Source: Lachnospiraceae bacterium (GTDB lineage Bacteria > Bacillota > Clostridia > Lachnospirales > Lachnospiraceae). From it: a DNA stretch of 64,000 bases. Where the stretch lies: assembly GCA_017408735.1 (NCBI GenBank), contig JAFQUB010000010.1, positions 51,384 through 115,383 on the forward strand, given 5' to 3'. The notes under the pieces are model-generated. The model had not been told where the DNA came from, searched no databases, and worked only from the letters and a program-made list of their open reading frames with translations. A program made the position numbers and the translations under genes. This document shows, piece after piece, positions 1 through 9,175 of the stretch (the first letter of the stretch is position 1; every line of letters starts with the position of its first letter).

Positions 1-1455
1 CCGGAGATACTGGAATATTCTCAAAACATTCAGTTTGCCAGCAAAACGTTGCTATCCATTGTGAATGATATTCTGGATCTGTCAAAAATAGAATGCGGAA
101 AGATGGAGTTGACAGCGGGAGAATACAAGCTGAAGCAGCTGTTGTACGATTGTTATATGATGGTGTCATCAAGAGCCGGAGCTAAAGGGTTAGAGATGAT
201 TGTAAAAAACAATGGGAAGCTGCCAAGTGTATTGTATGGGGATGAACTTCGAATTCGACAGATTATTATAAATTTGCTTACAAATGCCGTTAAATATACT
301 GAAAAAGGAAGCGTTATTTTGCAGTTCGATGGGCATGTGATAGAAGATGAGATGCTGCAGCTGGAGATATCTGTAAAAGATACCGGAATTGGTGTGAAAG
401 AAGAAAATATAGATAAACTATTTGACATATTTCAAAGGATGGATTTGAAGAAAAATAAAGCTATTGAAGGCACCGGTTTGGGACTTGCAATAACAAAACA
501 ATTTGTTGATTTAATGGGGGGAACAATAAGTGTACAAAGTACATATGGAGCAGGTTCCTGCTTTACAGTTAAATTACCACAAAAAATTATAGACTCCCAT
601 CCAATGGGAGATTTTTACAGTGGAGATATCGGTGGACAGAATAAGAAAAAAAATTATCAAAAACAGTTTGAAGCACCGGATGCATCTGCTTTGGTGGTGG
701 ATGACGTAGAGGTGAATCTGATGGTAATTAAAGGTCTGTTGAAAGAAACAAAGCTTCAGATTGATACAGCAAGAAGTGGACAGGAATGCCTGCAGAAAGT
801 GAAGGAAAAAAGATACGATATTATCCTTATGGATCACATGATGCCGGAGATGGATGGCGTGGAAACACTGCAATGTTTAAGAGAGCTAGAGGACTGCCTG
901 AATATTCATACGCCGGTAATTGCACTGACGGCCAATGCCATTATGGGAGTGAGAGAAATGTATTTACAGGCAGGATTTGCAGATTATCTTTCAAAGCCAG
1001 TGGAGGGAATTGCTTTAGAAAGTATGATTATAAAATATCTTCCAAAAGAAAAACGACATCTTACAGGGGAAGATAACGCAGAAAATAAGGGGGAATTGAC
1101 GATGATTGAAAAGTTAAAACAATTGATACCGGAGATAGATATTTTGGCAGGAATGGGATACTGTGGTAATGACGAAGACATTTACAGGATTGCCATGGAA
1201 AGTTATTGTGAACAAGATTTTTCAGAAAATTTATCTGTATATTTTCAGGAGAAAGATCTTAAAAACTATCAGATCTTGATTCATGGAGTGAAAAGTAGTT
1301 CTCTTAGCATAGGCTTGTGCGATTTATCTGAGCAGGCGAAGCAGTTAGAAGCGGCGTGTAAAGATAATAATTGGGCATATGTGGAAGAAAATCATGCAAA
1401 AGTGTATGAAAAATATGTGGATGTAGTAGAAACGTTAAAAAGTATTTTATTTTGA
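1..1455 (+). CDS. Hybrid sensor histidine kinase, C-terminal part (partial)
   Basis: The reading frame is open from base 1, so the gene starts outside the window. The visible product begins inside the dimerisation helix, just after the expected phospho-histidine (IVNDILDLSKIE). It continues with a HATPase domain: N-box around ELRIRQIIINLLTNAVKYT, G1 DTGIG, G2 GTGLGLA. A receiver domain follows, with acidic VDD, phospho-acceptor Asp in LMDHMMPEMDG and Lys in SKPVEG. A C-terminal Hpt domain carries its His in HGVKSS. The order kinase-REC-Hpt indicates an internal phosphorelay; the output regulator is not visible here. bioY follows after 24 bases, so the two may be co-transcribed. The sensor domain and stimulus cannot be judged. 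Confidence 0.93.
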   Translation, partial: PEILEYSQNIQFASKTLLSIVNDILDLSKIECGKMELTAGEYKLKQLLYDCYMMVSSRAGAKGLEMIVKNNGKLPSVLYGDELRIRQIIINLLTNAVKYTEKGSVILQFDGHVIEDEMLQLEISVKDTGIGVKEENIDKLFDIFQRMDLKKNKAIEGTGLGLAITKQFVDLMGGTISVQSTYGAGSCFTVKLPQKIIDSHPMGDFYSGDIGGQNKKKNYQKQFEAPDASALVVDDVEVNLMVIKGLLKETKLQIDTARSGQECLQKVKEKRYDIILMDHMMPEMDGVETLQCLRELEDCLNIHTPVIALTANAIMGVREMYLQAGFADYLSKPVEGIALESMIIKYLPKEKRHLTGEDNAENKGELTMIEKLKQLIPEIDILAGMGYCGNDEDIYRIAMESYCEQDFSENLSVYFQEKDLKNYQILIHGVKSSSLSIGLCDLSEQAKQLEAACKDNNWAYVEENHAKVYEKYVDVVETLKSILF

Positions 1456-1479
1456 CTGGAAATGGAGAGGTAAAAATTA

Positions 1480-2034
1480 ATGTCGGCATCAGTATCAACA
1501 AGAATTAAAACATTGGATATGGTCTATGTTGCAATGTGCGCTGTTATGATAGCGGTATGTTCATGGATATCTATTCCAATGCTGGTGCCCGTTACGTTGC
1601 AGACCTTCGGTGTCTTTTTAACAGTAGGAGTTTTGGGAGGAAAAAGAGGCAGTTTGGCTGTACTGACATATTTATTATTAGGGACGGTAGGAATTCCGGT
1701 TTTTTCAGGATTTACAGGTGGTATTGGGAGTCTTCTGGGAAGTACAGGGGGGTATATTATCGGATTTCTATTTGCTGCACTTGTCATGTGGGGTATGGAA
1801 CAGTTTCTGGGAAAAAAAAGATGGGTGTTAATTCTTTCCATGGTACTGGGGCTTTTGGTATGTTATGTATTTGGGACAATTTGGTTTATAGTAGTTTATA
1901 CAAATAACACCGGAGAAGTAGCGGTGTGGACGGCGCTTGGATGGTGCGTGTTTCCCTATATAATTCCGGATATTTTAAAAATTGTGGTGGCATTGACAGT
2001 TTGCAAAAAACTTGCCAAAGTAATTAGCATATAG
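1480..2034 (+). CDS. bioY: BioY biotin transporter S component
   Basis: A 184-residue hydrophobic protein with about six membrane segments. The family signature is clear: an N-terminal helix followed by PVTLQTFGVFL and GGKRGSLAVLTYLLLGTVGIPVF, then GGIGSLLGSTGGYIIGF. BioY is the biotin-binding membrane subunit of ECF-type vitamin importers and works with a shared EcfA/A'/T energising module, which is not encoded nearby. The ATG is preceded by GGAGAGG at a good distance. It lies 24 bases behind the hybrid kinase and 70 bases ahead of a GGDEF protein. No biotin-repressor operator was recognised. Confidence 0.93.
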   Translation: MSASVSTRIKTLDMVYVAMCAVMIAVCSWISIPMLVPVTLQTFGVFLTVGVLGGKRGSLAVLTYLLLGTVGIPVFSGFTGGIGSLLGSTGGYIIGFLFAALVMWGMEQFLGKKRWVLILSMVLGLLVCYVFGTIWFIVVYTNNTGEVAVWTALGWCVFPYIIPDILKIVVALTVCKKLAKVISI

Positions 2035-2105
2035 GGAGTGCATAAATGGCTTTATTAAAATATAGGCTATAATGTATAATCCATAGAGGGCTTGGAGGAA
2101 ATACA

Positions 2106-4436
2106 GTGAAAAATAATAAGATGACAGTGGGGATTTTAATAGGCAATGTGTGTTCGTTACATTTTGACGACTTGCTGAAAGGCCTTGTACACCGGGCGGG
2201 AGAGTGTGATGTACAAACGCTATTTTTTATGGGGGCTCATGCAAATTATTTTGACAGGTTATATAATTTGGAGGGCAAAATCAAAGAGGAAAAGTATCTT
2301 TTTCAATTCAATACAGTATTTGATTATGCAAAGCTGGGAAAACTGGATGTATTGATTATTGCGTATTCTACTTTTTATCTGTATGTGGATGAAAGCAAAG
2401 AAGAATTTTTTGAACGTTTTAAGGATTTAAATATACCAATTATCATTGTTGGAGACGAATATGATAATTATATCAATGTGGTATTAGATAACGCAGATGG
2501 AATTCGAAAATGTATGGAACATCTAATTAAGGAGCATGGCTGTAAAAAAATTGGCTATTTGGGCGGACCGCGAGAGAACAACCGTGATGCCAGAGAACGT
2601 TTGGAAACGTATTATCAGGTTATGGAAGAATACCATCTGGAAATAAAGGAAGAAATGGTTGCCCACGGAGATTATTCCGCAAAATCATCCTCAGAATTTG
2701 GAGCTATATTAGACAAAAATCCGGATATTGAGGCAGTAGTGTGTGCCAATGACACAATGGCGTTAGCAGGGTATGAAGAATGTAGAAAGCGTGGTTTGAT
2801 GCCGGGAAGCGATATTGCAATTACCGGGTTTGACGATATTTCAGAAGCACAATTATTTTTTCCTTCTCTGACTACGGTAGAACAAGATTCCTATGATTTG
2901 GGTTACATGGCAATGAAAAAAGCAGTGGAGCTGTGTGAAAGCGGCAATCTGGAATCTGTAAAAGTACCGGTATATTTTAAGCATAGGGAGTCCTGTGGTA
3001 GTGAGAAGAAAATCAGAGAAGTTTTTCATAAATTTTCGGAAAACTGTACATATGAGCAGATAGCAGAACATTGTAGTGAAGAAATTCTGGAAAATGTGTT
3101 CCTATATAGAATAGACATTGTGGAAGACAAGAGAATGTGTGACCTTTTATATAAGGTATGTTATCATATTGTAGAAGTTTATTTAGGTGAAGAAGAACAG
3201 GAATATGATGTGGAATTCATATACACATCACTGCATAAGATAATAAGTTCCGGCAAAATTGCAGCAAGCGATTTTATCACGGAATTATGCAGACAGATAG
3301 CAAGTATTATTTTTACGGGAAAAGACAATACCAGGAAAGGAAAAATTTCCAGTTTATTGCTTCAGATTTTGAATTATGTAGAGAGTATTACGGTAATTGA
3401 TTCCAACTATAGGGTGGACGCATTGCAAAAACATATCTGGACAACACCTTTTATTATACGAGATATGCTTAGCAATGTTGATGATGAGGCCCAAATGTAT
3501 GAATGTCTGATGGAGCGTCTGCAATTCATGGCAATGAAAAATGCTTATTTGTTTTTACTGCCGGAGCCAAAGATTAATCACAATATTGGTGAGTGGCAGT
3601 GTCCGGACGAACTGTGCCTTGTGGCTCAGATTGAAGACGGAAATGTTGTGAAAGTAGATGGCACACAAAAACTAAATATGGAAAATGGAATAGCGGATAT
3701 TATTTCATGGACAAATTGTAAAAATATGGCAGCATATACCATATTTTCTGAAAATAAAATGTACGGTATATTAGTTTGCAAGATGACTGCAGATAATATT
3801 ATAAGTATGTATAGCACCAGTCTTCATATTGGAAGTGCAATTCAGTACATTGAACTAACAAAGAATCAGAGAAAAATTCAGGCAGAACTGGAGCAGGCAA
3901 TGATATTGCTCAGAAACAAAAACTTTATTTTGAATATGATGTCAGAAAAGGATGAACTTACTCAGTTGTATAACAGACGAGGATTTGTGGAAAATGCTGT
4001 GTCGATGATGGAGCGGGCAGAATCACATTATTTGTTATGCATATATGCGGATTTGAATTATCTAAAGGAAATCAATGACCAGTTTGGACACGCAGAAGGA
4101 GATTTTGCCATTAGACAGGCAGGAGAGTATTTACGAGCAAGTTTAAGAAACACAGACGTGATTGGTCGTATTGGTGGAGATGAATTTGCGGCTCTTGCGA
4201 TTATAAAAGATGAGCATATGGGAAAAGAAATCTGTGACAGAATTGTTTCCAAAAGTAAAAATTTCAATAAAAATTCCGACAAACCATATTATGTTGAACT
4301 GTCTATTGGATATGAAGTGTATAAATGGAACGAAAATTTGGAGTTAGATCAGATGCTTTCCGGGGCAGATAAAATGCTATACAAAAGTAAAAAGAAAAAA
4401 AGAAAAGACGTTAGAAAAAATGTGTATAGTGATTAA
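2106..4436 (+). CDS. LacI-type sensor domain fused to GGDEF diguanylate cyclase
   Basis: 776 residues, GTG start with GGAGGA seven bases upstream. Residues about 8-290 look like a LacI/GalR-type periplasmic-binding fold without a DNA-binding helix-turn-helix: GCKKIGYLGGPRENNRDARERLE, VVCANDTMALAGYEECRKRG, and ITGFDDISEAQLFFPSLTTVEQD are hallmark segments. A middle region (about 300-610) is not recognised. The C-terminus is a GGDEF domain with an intact RIGGDEF motif at about residue 690, so c-di-GMP synthesis is expected. There is no signal peptide or membrane segment, so it should sense a cytoplasmic ligand, perhaps a sugar. A hairpin at the stop codon may end transcription. Confidence 0.88.
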   Translation: MKNNKMTVGILIGNVCSLHFDDLLKGLVHRAGECDVQTLFFMGAHANYFDRLYNLEGKIKEEKYLFQFNTVFDYAKLGKLDVLIIAYSTFYLYVDESKEEFFERFKDLNIPIIIVGDEYDNYINVVLDNADGIRKCMEHLIKEHGCKKIGYLGGPRENNRDARERLETYYQVMEEYHLEIKEEMVAHGDYSAKSSSEFGAILDKNPDIEAVVCANDTMALAGYEECRKRGLMPGSDIAITGFDDISEAQLFFPSLTTVEQDSYDLGYMAMKKAVELCESGNLESVKVPVYFKHRESCGSEKKIREVFHKFSENCTYEQIAEHCSEEILENVFLYRIDIVEDKRMCDLLYKVCYHIVEVYLGEEEQEYDVEFIYTSLHKIISSGKIAASDFITELCRQIASIIFTGKDNTRKGKISSLLLQILNYVESITVIDSNYRVDALQKHIWTTPFIIRDMLSNVDDEAQMYECLMERLQFMAMKNAYLFLLPEPKINHNIGEWQCPDELCLVAQIEDGNVVKVDGTQKLNMENGIADIISWTNCKNMAAYTIFSENKMYGILVCKMTADNIISMYSTSLHIGSAIQYIELTKNQRKIQAELEQAMILLRNKNFILNMMSEKDELTQLYNRRGFVENAVSMMERAESHYLLCIYADLNYLKEINDQFGHAEGDFAIRQAGEYLRASLRNTDVIGRIGGDEFAALAIIKDEHMGKEICDRIVSKSKNFNKNSDKPYYVELSIGYEVYKWNENLELDQMLSGADKMLYKSKKKKRKDVRKNVYSD

Positions 4437-4456
4437 GGAGCTCATTGGGCTCCTTA
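4434..4456 (+). terminator. Hairpin at the end of the GGDEF gene
   Basis: A perfect 8-bp stem (TAAGGAGC/GCTCCTTA) with a 7-base loop starts at the stop codon. The following bases are only moderately T-rich, so terminator strength is uncertain. Confidence 0.6.
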
Positions 4457-4534
4457 ATTATTACCTTAGCTTAATTCCAACTGTCAGAATGGGGTGCACC
4501 TGAAAAATGCCCTAAAATCAAGGGTTGCAACTGT

Positions 4535-4605
4535 CGGTTGACAAATTTTTGGGCAAATGTCAGGCGCGCTTGGTGGTTGTCAACCGGATTTTTTGCTATG
4601 ATAAT
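4535..4605 (+). promoter_or_regulatory. Promoter with flanking 10-bp inverted repeat ahead of XRE regulator
   Basis: CGGTTGACAA (4535-4544) and TTGTCAACCG (4577-4586) form a perfect 10-bp inverted repeat 32 bases apart. The right arm contains a -35-like TTGTCA (4577-4582), spaced 17 bases from GATAAT (4600-4605), upstream of the XRE gene at 4676. The arrangement suggests autoregulation by the adjacent helix-turn-helix protein, which is an inference. Confidence 0.5.
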
Positions 4606-4675
4606 CCCAACGATATCGAAGGAAAAGACGTCAGAAAAAATGAAATAGGAAAACTTAAGAAAGGTGGAAGTATAT

Positions 4676-5662
4676 ATGATACTAGCAGAAAAAATAGCAT
4701 TACTTAGAAAGAAAAACAATTATTCACAGGAAGATTTAGCAAATGAATTAGGAATTTCCAGACAATCCGTATCTAAATGGGAGAGTGGAAATTCTATTCC
4801 GGATTTGGACAAAATTATAAAGATGAGCAGTTTGTTTGGAGTAAGTACAGATTACTTATTAAAAGATGAATTAGAAGTGGAAACACCATCAGAAACAAAT
4901 GATATAGAAGAAGATGGAAGACCGGTATCCTTGGAGGAAGCAAATCGCTTTTTGGAAGACACACCGACCTTTGCTAAAAAAATATCCTTTGGCATATCCT
5001 TGTTTATATTGTCACCGGTAATTCTTATTATATTAGGTGGAATGGCAGAAACAGGTATTGGTTCTATTACAGAAGATATGGCAGGAGGGTTTGGAACAGC
5101 TATATTGTTACTTCTGATAGCAGCAGGAACAGTAATCGTTGTAATGTCAGGAATTTCCTATGGAAAATATGATTATCTGGAAAAAGAAAAAATTGTGTTA
5201 CAGTATGGTGTGTCAGGAATCGTAAATAAGAAAAAAGAAGAATTTGCAGAAACTTTCCAGAGAAATATAGCATTTGGCGTAGGAACAATTATTGTGGGAG
5301 TTATTCCAGTGATGGTTGCAGCAGGATTTGGAGCCACAGAATTTGTAGAAATAATTTGTACAGGAGTTTTATTGACAGCGGTTGCTCTGGGTGTGCATCA
5401 GATTGTCTGGGCAGGGGTAATTCAGGGAAGCTTCCAAAAGCTTTTACAGGAAGAAGATTATTCAGAAGAAAGCAAAGAATTGAAGAAAAAGACAGGTAGT
5501 TTTGCAGGAATTTACTGGTGCTTTGTGGTTGCATTGTATCTTGGATTTACATTGCCAACTAATTCATGGGAGAATTCGTGGGTTATCTGGCCGGTAGCAG
5601 GAGTGTTATTTGCAGCGGTAAATGGAATTTATACAAGCATTATTAAGAAAAGGCAGAAATAG
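4676..5662 (+). CDS. XRE-family regulator with C-terminal membrane domain
   Basis: The ATG at 4676 is chosen over an upstream in-frame GTG (4664) because AGGTGG lies eight bases before it. The 328-residue product starts with a canonical XRE helix-turn-helix (residues about 5-60: IALLRKKNNYSQEDLANELG, ISRQSVSKWESG, IPDLDKIIKMSSLFGVSTDYLL). From about residue 95 it has five or six hydrophobic segments separated by charged loops. Such proteins are membrane-tethered regulators common in Lachnospiraceae; target genes are unknown. An inverted repeat in its own promoter is a candidate operator. Confidence 0.85.
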   Translation: MILAEKIALLRKKNNYSQEDLANELGISRQSVSKWESGNSIPDLDKIIKMSSLFGVSTDYLLKDELEVETPSETNDIEEDGRPVSLEEANRFLEDTPTFAKKISFGISLFILSPVILIILGGMAETGIGSITEDMAGGFGTAILLLLIAAGTVIVVMSGISYGKYDYLEKEKIVLQYGVSGIVNKKKEEFAETFQRNIAFGVGTIIVGVIPVMVAAGFGATEFVEIICTGVLLTAVALGVHQIVWAGVIQGSFQKLLQEEDYSEESKELKKKTGSFAGIYWCFVVALYLGFTLPTNSWENSWVIWPVAGVLFAAVNGIYTSIIKKRQK

Positions 5663-5669
5663 CTATAAG

Positions 5670-5699
5670 ATGCATCTTGTCAAGCAAAAATGCATCTTG
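5670..5699. repeat. Direct repeat ATGCATCTTG, twice
   Basis: ATGCATCTTG occurs at 5670-5679 and 5690-5699, exactly 20 bp start to start, in the short gap before the hydrolase gene. Two-turn spacing would suit a dimeric DNA-binding protein, but no promoter could be aligned with it confidently. Confidence 0.4.
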
Positions 5700-5768
5700 C
5701 TATCAAAACTATTGTAATAATTTGTGATTTCTTTTATAGTCATCCTATCAACGAAAGGAATGGTGATT

Positions 5769-6881
5769 ATGATGAAAAAGAAAAACAAAGGTTTCATTAT
5801 TGCAGGTAGTGTCATATTGGTTCTTGTATTAATGATTGTTTTAATTCCCAAGATTTTATTTACGGATTATGAAGGGCTTCCAACATCAGGTGATTACGCG
5901 GTGAAGACGGTGTCAGCGATTACCATAGATGAAAGCCGATTAGAAAGTTTTGAAGCAGATGGTTCCAATAGGGAAGTGCCGGTGTATTTTTATTATCCGG
6001 ATACAGAAGGAAAAAAAGAGAAGAGTTTTCCACTTGTAATCTTTTCCCATGGAGCATTCGGATATTATCAGAGCAATACCTCCACTTATATGGAACTTGC
6101 AAGCAATGGTTATATAGTTGTTAGTCTGGATCATCCGTACCATTCATTTTTTACTATGGATACGGAAGGTAAGACGGTTACAGTAAATCCGGAATTTTTG
6201 CAGCAAGTGATGAAGGTCAATGAAGAAAGTGTTTCGGAAAAAGAAGTGATTGAGTTATCCCATACATGGTTGGATACACGAGTTGCTGACATTAATTTTG
6301 TTTTGAATAGTGTAAAGGAAGCAAAAGAAACTCAAACTTTAAAAGATGAAGCATGGTATGTTTCAGATAATGAAACAGAAATGGAAATTCTTGAGATATT
6401 ATCTATGCTAAATACGGAGGAAATTGGTGTCATGGGACATTCTCTCGGTGGGGCAGCCAGTGTGACTATAGGAAGAACGAGAGATGACATTGATGCGGTT
6501 ATTGATCTTGACGGAACAATGCTTGGTGAAGAACTTGATTATGAAAATGGCGTGTATGAATACTATGAGGAAAATTATCCGGTGCCATTGCTTTCGCTTA
6601 ACAGTCAGGCACATCAGGAATTGAGTGATGAAGCTAACCTTCTCTATGTAAACAATGTGGTACTTGAAAATGCGATGGACGGACAGTATACGTATTTTGA
6701 GGGAAGCGGACATATGAATTTTACGGATTTGCCTTTGTTTTCACCAGTCCTTGCCTCTCTTTTGGGGGTGGGTGAAGTGGATGCAACAGAATGCATTACT
6801 ACCATGAACGGAGTTATTCTTGATTACTTTAATTGTTATTTGAAGGATGAAGGAACGGTAGTAATAAAAGAATGTTATTAG
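5769..6881 (+). CDS. Membrane-anchored alpha/beta-hydrolase (PAF-acetylhydrolase-like)
   Basis: 370 residues from the ATG at 5769, chosen because GAAAGGAA lies about nine bases upstream. One N-terminal membrane helix (residues about 8-30) anchors an extracellular hydrolase. The nucleophile elbow is GHSLGG with Ser about 225. An oxyanion-type strand precedes it (LVIFSHGAFGYYQSNTST), and a C-terminal His lies in GSGHMNF. Features resemble the platelet-activating-factor acetylhydrolase/dienelactone-hydrolase group, so an esterase is likely, but the substrate is unknown. It is followed by a LytTR regulator 52 bases downstream. Confidence 0.8.
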   Translation: MMKKKNKGFIIAGSVILVLVLMIVLIPKILFTDYEGLPTSGDYAVKTVSAITIDESRLESFEADGSNREVPVYFYYPDTEGKKEKSFPLVIFSHGAFGYYQSNTSTYMELASNGYIVVSLDHPYHSFFTMDTEGKTVTVNPEFLQQVMKVNEESVSEKEVIELSHTWLDTRVADINFVLNSVKEAKETQTLKDEAWYVSDNETEMEILEILSMLNTEEIGVMGHSLGGAASVTIGRTRDDIDAVIDLDGTMLGEELDYENGVYEYYEENYPVPLLSLNSQAHQELSDEANLLYVNNVVLENAMDGQYTYFEGSGHMNFTDLPLFSPVLASLLGVGEVDATECITTMNGVILDYFNCYLKDEGTVVIKECY

Positions 6882-6933
6882 AGAATCGTGGTTCGAAGAA
6901 CTCTGATTTATTTATTATGAAGTGGAGTAACGA

Positions 6934-7380
6934 ATGGAGCTTAAATTACTTAGAATAGCGAAAGAGCAGACGGAACAGATAGAAATCCGCTGTCATGAAA
7001 TAACAGAAGAAGTACGGGAAATAGTTGCCTTTGTCAAAACCAGACAGGGGCAACTAACCGGCGTGCAGGAAGGAAAACAATATGAAGTACCGGTTCTGGA
7101 TATCCTTTATATTGAAGCGGTGGACAATAAAGTTTTTCTTTATACGAAGAAACAAGTATATGAAACGAAACAGAGATTATATGAATTAGAAGAACTTCTG
7201 AGGGAAAAATATTTTCTTCGGGTATCCAAGTCGCTTCTTTTGAATCTGATGAAAGTGCAATCGATTAAACCGGCTTTAAACGGTCGGTTTATGGCTGTTT
7301 TACAGAGTGGCGAAGAAATTATTATTTCCAGAAAATATGTGCCGGAATTGAAAAAAGCATTGAAGGGTGGTGTTTCCTAA
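6934..7380 (+). CDS. LytTR-domain DNA-binding regulator
   Basis: 148 residues. The C-terminal two thirds form a LytTR DNA-binding domain: VLDILYIEAVDNKVFLYT, then YFLRVSKSLLLNLMKVQSIKPALNGRFMAVLQSGEEIIISRKYVPELKKAL. There is no receiver domain, so it is not a classical response regulator. Its stop codon overlaps the ATG of a DUF3021 membrane protein by one base (TAATG). LytTR-DUF3021 gene pairs are a recurrent arrangement in Firmicutes, in which the membrane partner is thought to control the regulator. Confidence 0.9.
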   Translation: MELKLLRIAKEQTEQIEIRCHEITEEVREIVAFVKTRQGQLTGVQEGKQYEVPVLDILYIEAVDNKVFLYTKKQVYETKQRLYELEELLREKYFLRVSKSLLLNLMKVQSIKPALNGRFMAVLQSGEEIIISRKYVPELKKALKGGVS

Positions 7381-7820
7381 TGCATGGAAAAGAGTTTGTT
7401 ATAGATTTTATCAGAACGTATTTTTCGGTAGTAGCATTGATTAATGTGGCTATATTAATTATGGGATTGCAGATTGCACCGGATAGCAGATTTGGTTATG
7501 ATGCTTTTGCGGCACCCTTAATTTATGGGGCAGCGGGAACTTTGCCTAATATCGTGATGTATTCCAAACGGGAGTTGAAGGTAAAGGAACTTCTGTTCCG
7601 GAAGATAGTACAGTTTATATTGATTGAAGTTGTTGTATTATTTGTTGCATTTTACAATCAGAACGATGTAGTGAAGCAACCGAAAATCATCATTCCTGTA
7701 GCAATCAGTATTTTTGTTGTATATGTTATTACCAGTTTAATTGACTGGATTCAAAATTCTATTTCTGCCAAGCAGATGACGGCAGAGTTGATGAAGTTTC
7801 AGGAGAGTGCCAGAGGTTGA
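7380..7820 (+). CDS. DUF3021 membrane protein
   Basis: 146 residues with four predicted membrane helices, matching DUF3021 size and layout. It is translationally coupled to the LytTR gene through the TAATG overlap. The role is inferred from the pairing: a membrane sensor or inhibitor of the LytTR regulator. No enzymatic motif is visible. Confidence 0.85.
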   Translation: MHGKEFVIDFIRTYFSVVALINVAILIMGLQIAPDSRFGYDAFAAPLIYGAAGTLPNIVMYSKRELKVKELLFRKIVQFILIEVVVLFVAFYNQNDVVKQPKIIIPVAISIFVVYVITSLIDWIQNSISAKQMTAELMKFQESARG

Positions 7821-7853
7821 TGATTCAGAGCAGTTTAGAAAATAGGGATGAAG

Positions 7854-8855
7854 ATGATAGACAATAAAGGATTTATGAGTACATGCAAATTGTGTCCTCG
7901 CAGATGTGGTATTGATAGGAATAGTGGTGAAAAGGGAATCTGCGGGCAGACTTCTAAAGTAAAAGTTGCCAGAGCAGCTCTACATATGTGGGAGGAGCCT
8001 TGCATTTCCGGTAGCAAAGGGTCTGGAACCGTGTTTTTTTCTGGTTGTGCACTTCATTGTGTTTTTTGTCAGAATCATAACATAGCCAATGGAGAGGTCG
8101 GGAAGGAAATTACTATAGAAAGGCTGGCAGAAATTTTCTTAGAACTGCAGGAAAAAGGGGCAAATAATATAAATCTGGTTACAGCGGGGCAATTCGTACC
8201 ACAAATCGTAGAAGCGTTAAAGAAAGCCAAAGAGAATGGTTTACATTTACCGGTAGTATATAATACAAGCTCCTATGAAAATGTGGAAACATTGAAGCTT
8301 CTGGAGGGATATGTGGATATTTATCTCCCTGATTTAAAATATGTGGATAGCGAGTTAAGTCAAAGGTATTCCCACGCACCGGACTATTTTCAACGAGCGA
8401 AAGAAGCTATTGAAGAAATGGTAAGGCAAACAGGGAAAATGGAGTTTGCGTTGGAATCCGTTGGAGCAGAGAGCGGAGTTGTAGAAGGTGATGGGCGAAG
8501 AAAAATTGGAATCGAAGAATACCAAGCCCGCAGTGAGCAAGGGGAAGAACTGGTGATGATTAGGGGCGTGATTGTACGTCATTTGCTATTGCCGGGGTGC
8601 GTGGAAGATTCCAAGAAAGTGTTGAAGTATTTGCTGGAGCAGTATGGAAATCGGATATTTATCAGCATTATGAATCAGTATACTCCGCTCCCTCATGTGG
8701 CTTCTTATCCTGAGTTGAACCGAAAGGTTACTATAGAAGAATATGAAGAAGTAGTGGATTATGCTGTAGAACTGGGAATAGAGAATGGATTTATTCAGGA
8801 GGGCGAAGCAGCGGAAGAAAGCTTTATTCCGGAATTTGATGAGCGTGGGGTTTAA
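7854..8855 (+). CDS. Radical SAM protein, PflX/COG1313 family
   Basis: About 333 residues. Starts at 7848, 7854 or 7875 are possible; the conserved family N-terminus (CKLCPRRCGIDR...GICG) begins right after the last. It carries an N-terminal cysteine cluster typical of the family, then the radical SAM cluster motif GCALHCVFCQN (CX3CX2C) and a TIM-barrel core (NLVTAGQFVPQI, DIYLPDLKYVD, VIVRHLLLPG). The family resembles pyruvate-formate-lyase activating enzymes, but its substrate is unknown. An apparently extra segment of about 40 residues sits between the DLKY region and the RHLLLPG strand. No glycyl-radical enzyme is encoded nearby. Confidence 0.85.
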   Translation: MIDNKGFMSTCKLCPRRCGIDRNSGEKGICGQTSKVKVARAALHMWEEPCISGSKGSGTVFFSGCALHCVFCQNHNIANGEVGKEITIERLAEIFLELQEKGANNINLVTAGQFVPQIVEALKKAKENGLHLPVVYNTSSYENVETLKLLEGYVDIYLPDLKYVDSELSQRYSHAPDYFQRAKEAIEEMVRQTGKMEFALESVGAESGVVEGDGRRKIGIEEYQARSEQGEELVMIRGVIVRHLLLPGCVEDSKKVLKYLLEQYGNRIFISIMNQYTPLPHVASYPELNRKVTIEEYEEVVDYAVELGIENGFIQEGEAAEESFIPEFDERGV

Positions 8856-8879
8856 GATGCATATTTGAGTTTTGGTTAG

Positions 8880-8908
8880 TTGACAGTATTATGTGCATTA
8901 TTTATAAT
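8880..8908 (+). promoter_or_regulatory. Consensus promoter of the small toxin-like transcript
   Basis: TTGACA (8880-8885), 17-base spacer, TATAAT (8903-8908): a perfect sigma-A consensus. Predicted transcription starts near 8915, giving a leader of about 130 bases before the 28-codon peptide at 9047. Confidence 0.85.
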
Positions 8909-9046
8909 ACTATATACAAGCAGTACCCAACATTTTTATTTTGGCTAGATAGAGATGGTTAGGCGGTTTGAGTCACGTCTAAATGGTGACATTTAGTTTA
9001 TATAGAAATCCTTTCAAGGAAATATCGAAGAAAGGAGATTATATAA

Positions 9047-9133
9047 GTGATAGATTTTGTCGTTGGAATTTTAGGCAGAATTGTAAGTAGCTTATTTGCT
9101 ACATACATAGTACGCATTATAGATAAATTTTAG
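9047..9133 (+). CDS. Small hydrophobic peptide, candidate par/Fst-like type I toxin
   Basis: A 28-residue ORF starting GTG with AAAGGAG about nine bases upstream. The peptide is one hydrophobic helix (IVSSLFATYIVRII) with a charged end (DKF), the general build of membrane-acting type I toxins. It is transcribed from a perfect consensus promoter and ends directly at a strong terminator that also terminates a convergent antisense RNA. Leader bases 8972-8986 (GTCACGTCTAAATGG) recur imperfectly at 9215-9230 (CTCAACCGTCTAATGG), giving complementarity between the two RNAs as in the par locus. The peptide sequence itself does not clearly match Fst, so the assignment rests on architecture. Confidence 0.65.
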   Translation: MIDFVVGILGRIVSSLFATYIVRIIDKF

Positions 9134-9175
9134 CACAAAAATAACCGCCCTCAGTCATAAGCGGTCATTTTTGTG
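9134..9175. terminator. Bidirectional terminator shared by toxin mRNA and antisense RNA
   Basis: CACAAAAATAACCGC (9134-9148) pairs with GCGGTCATTTTTGTG (9161-9175), 15 positions with one mismatch and a 12-base loop. A/T tracts on both sides of the stem allow termination in both directions. Confidence 0.85.
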
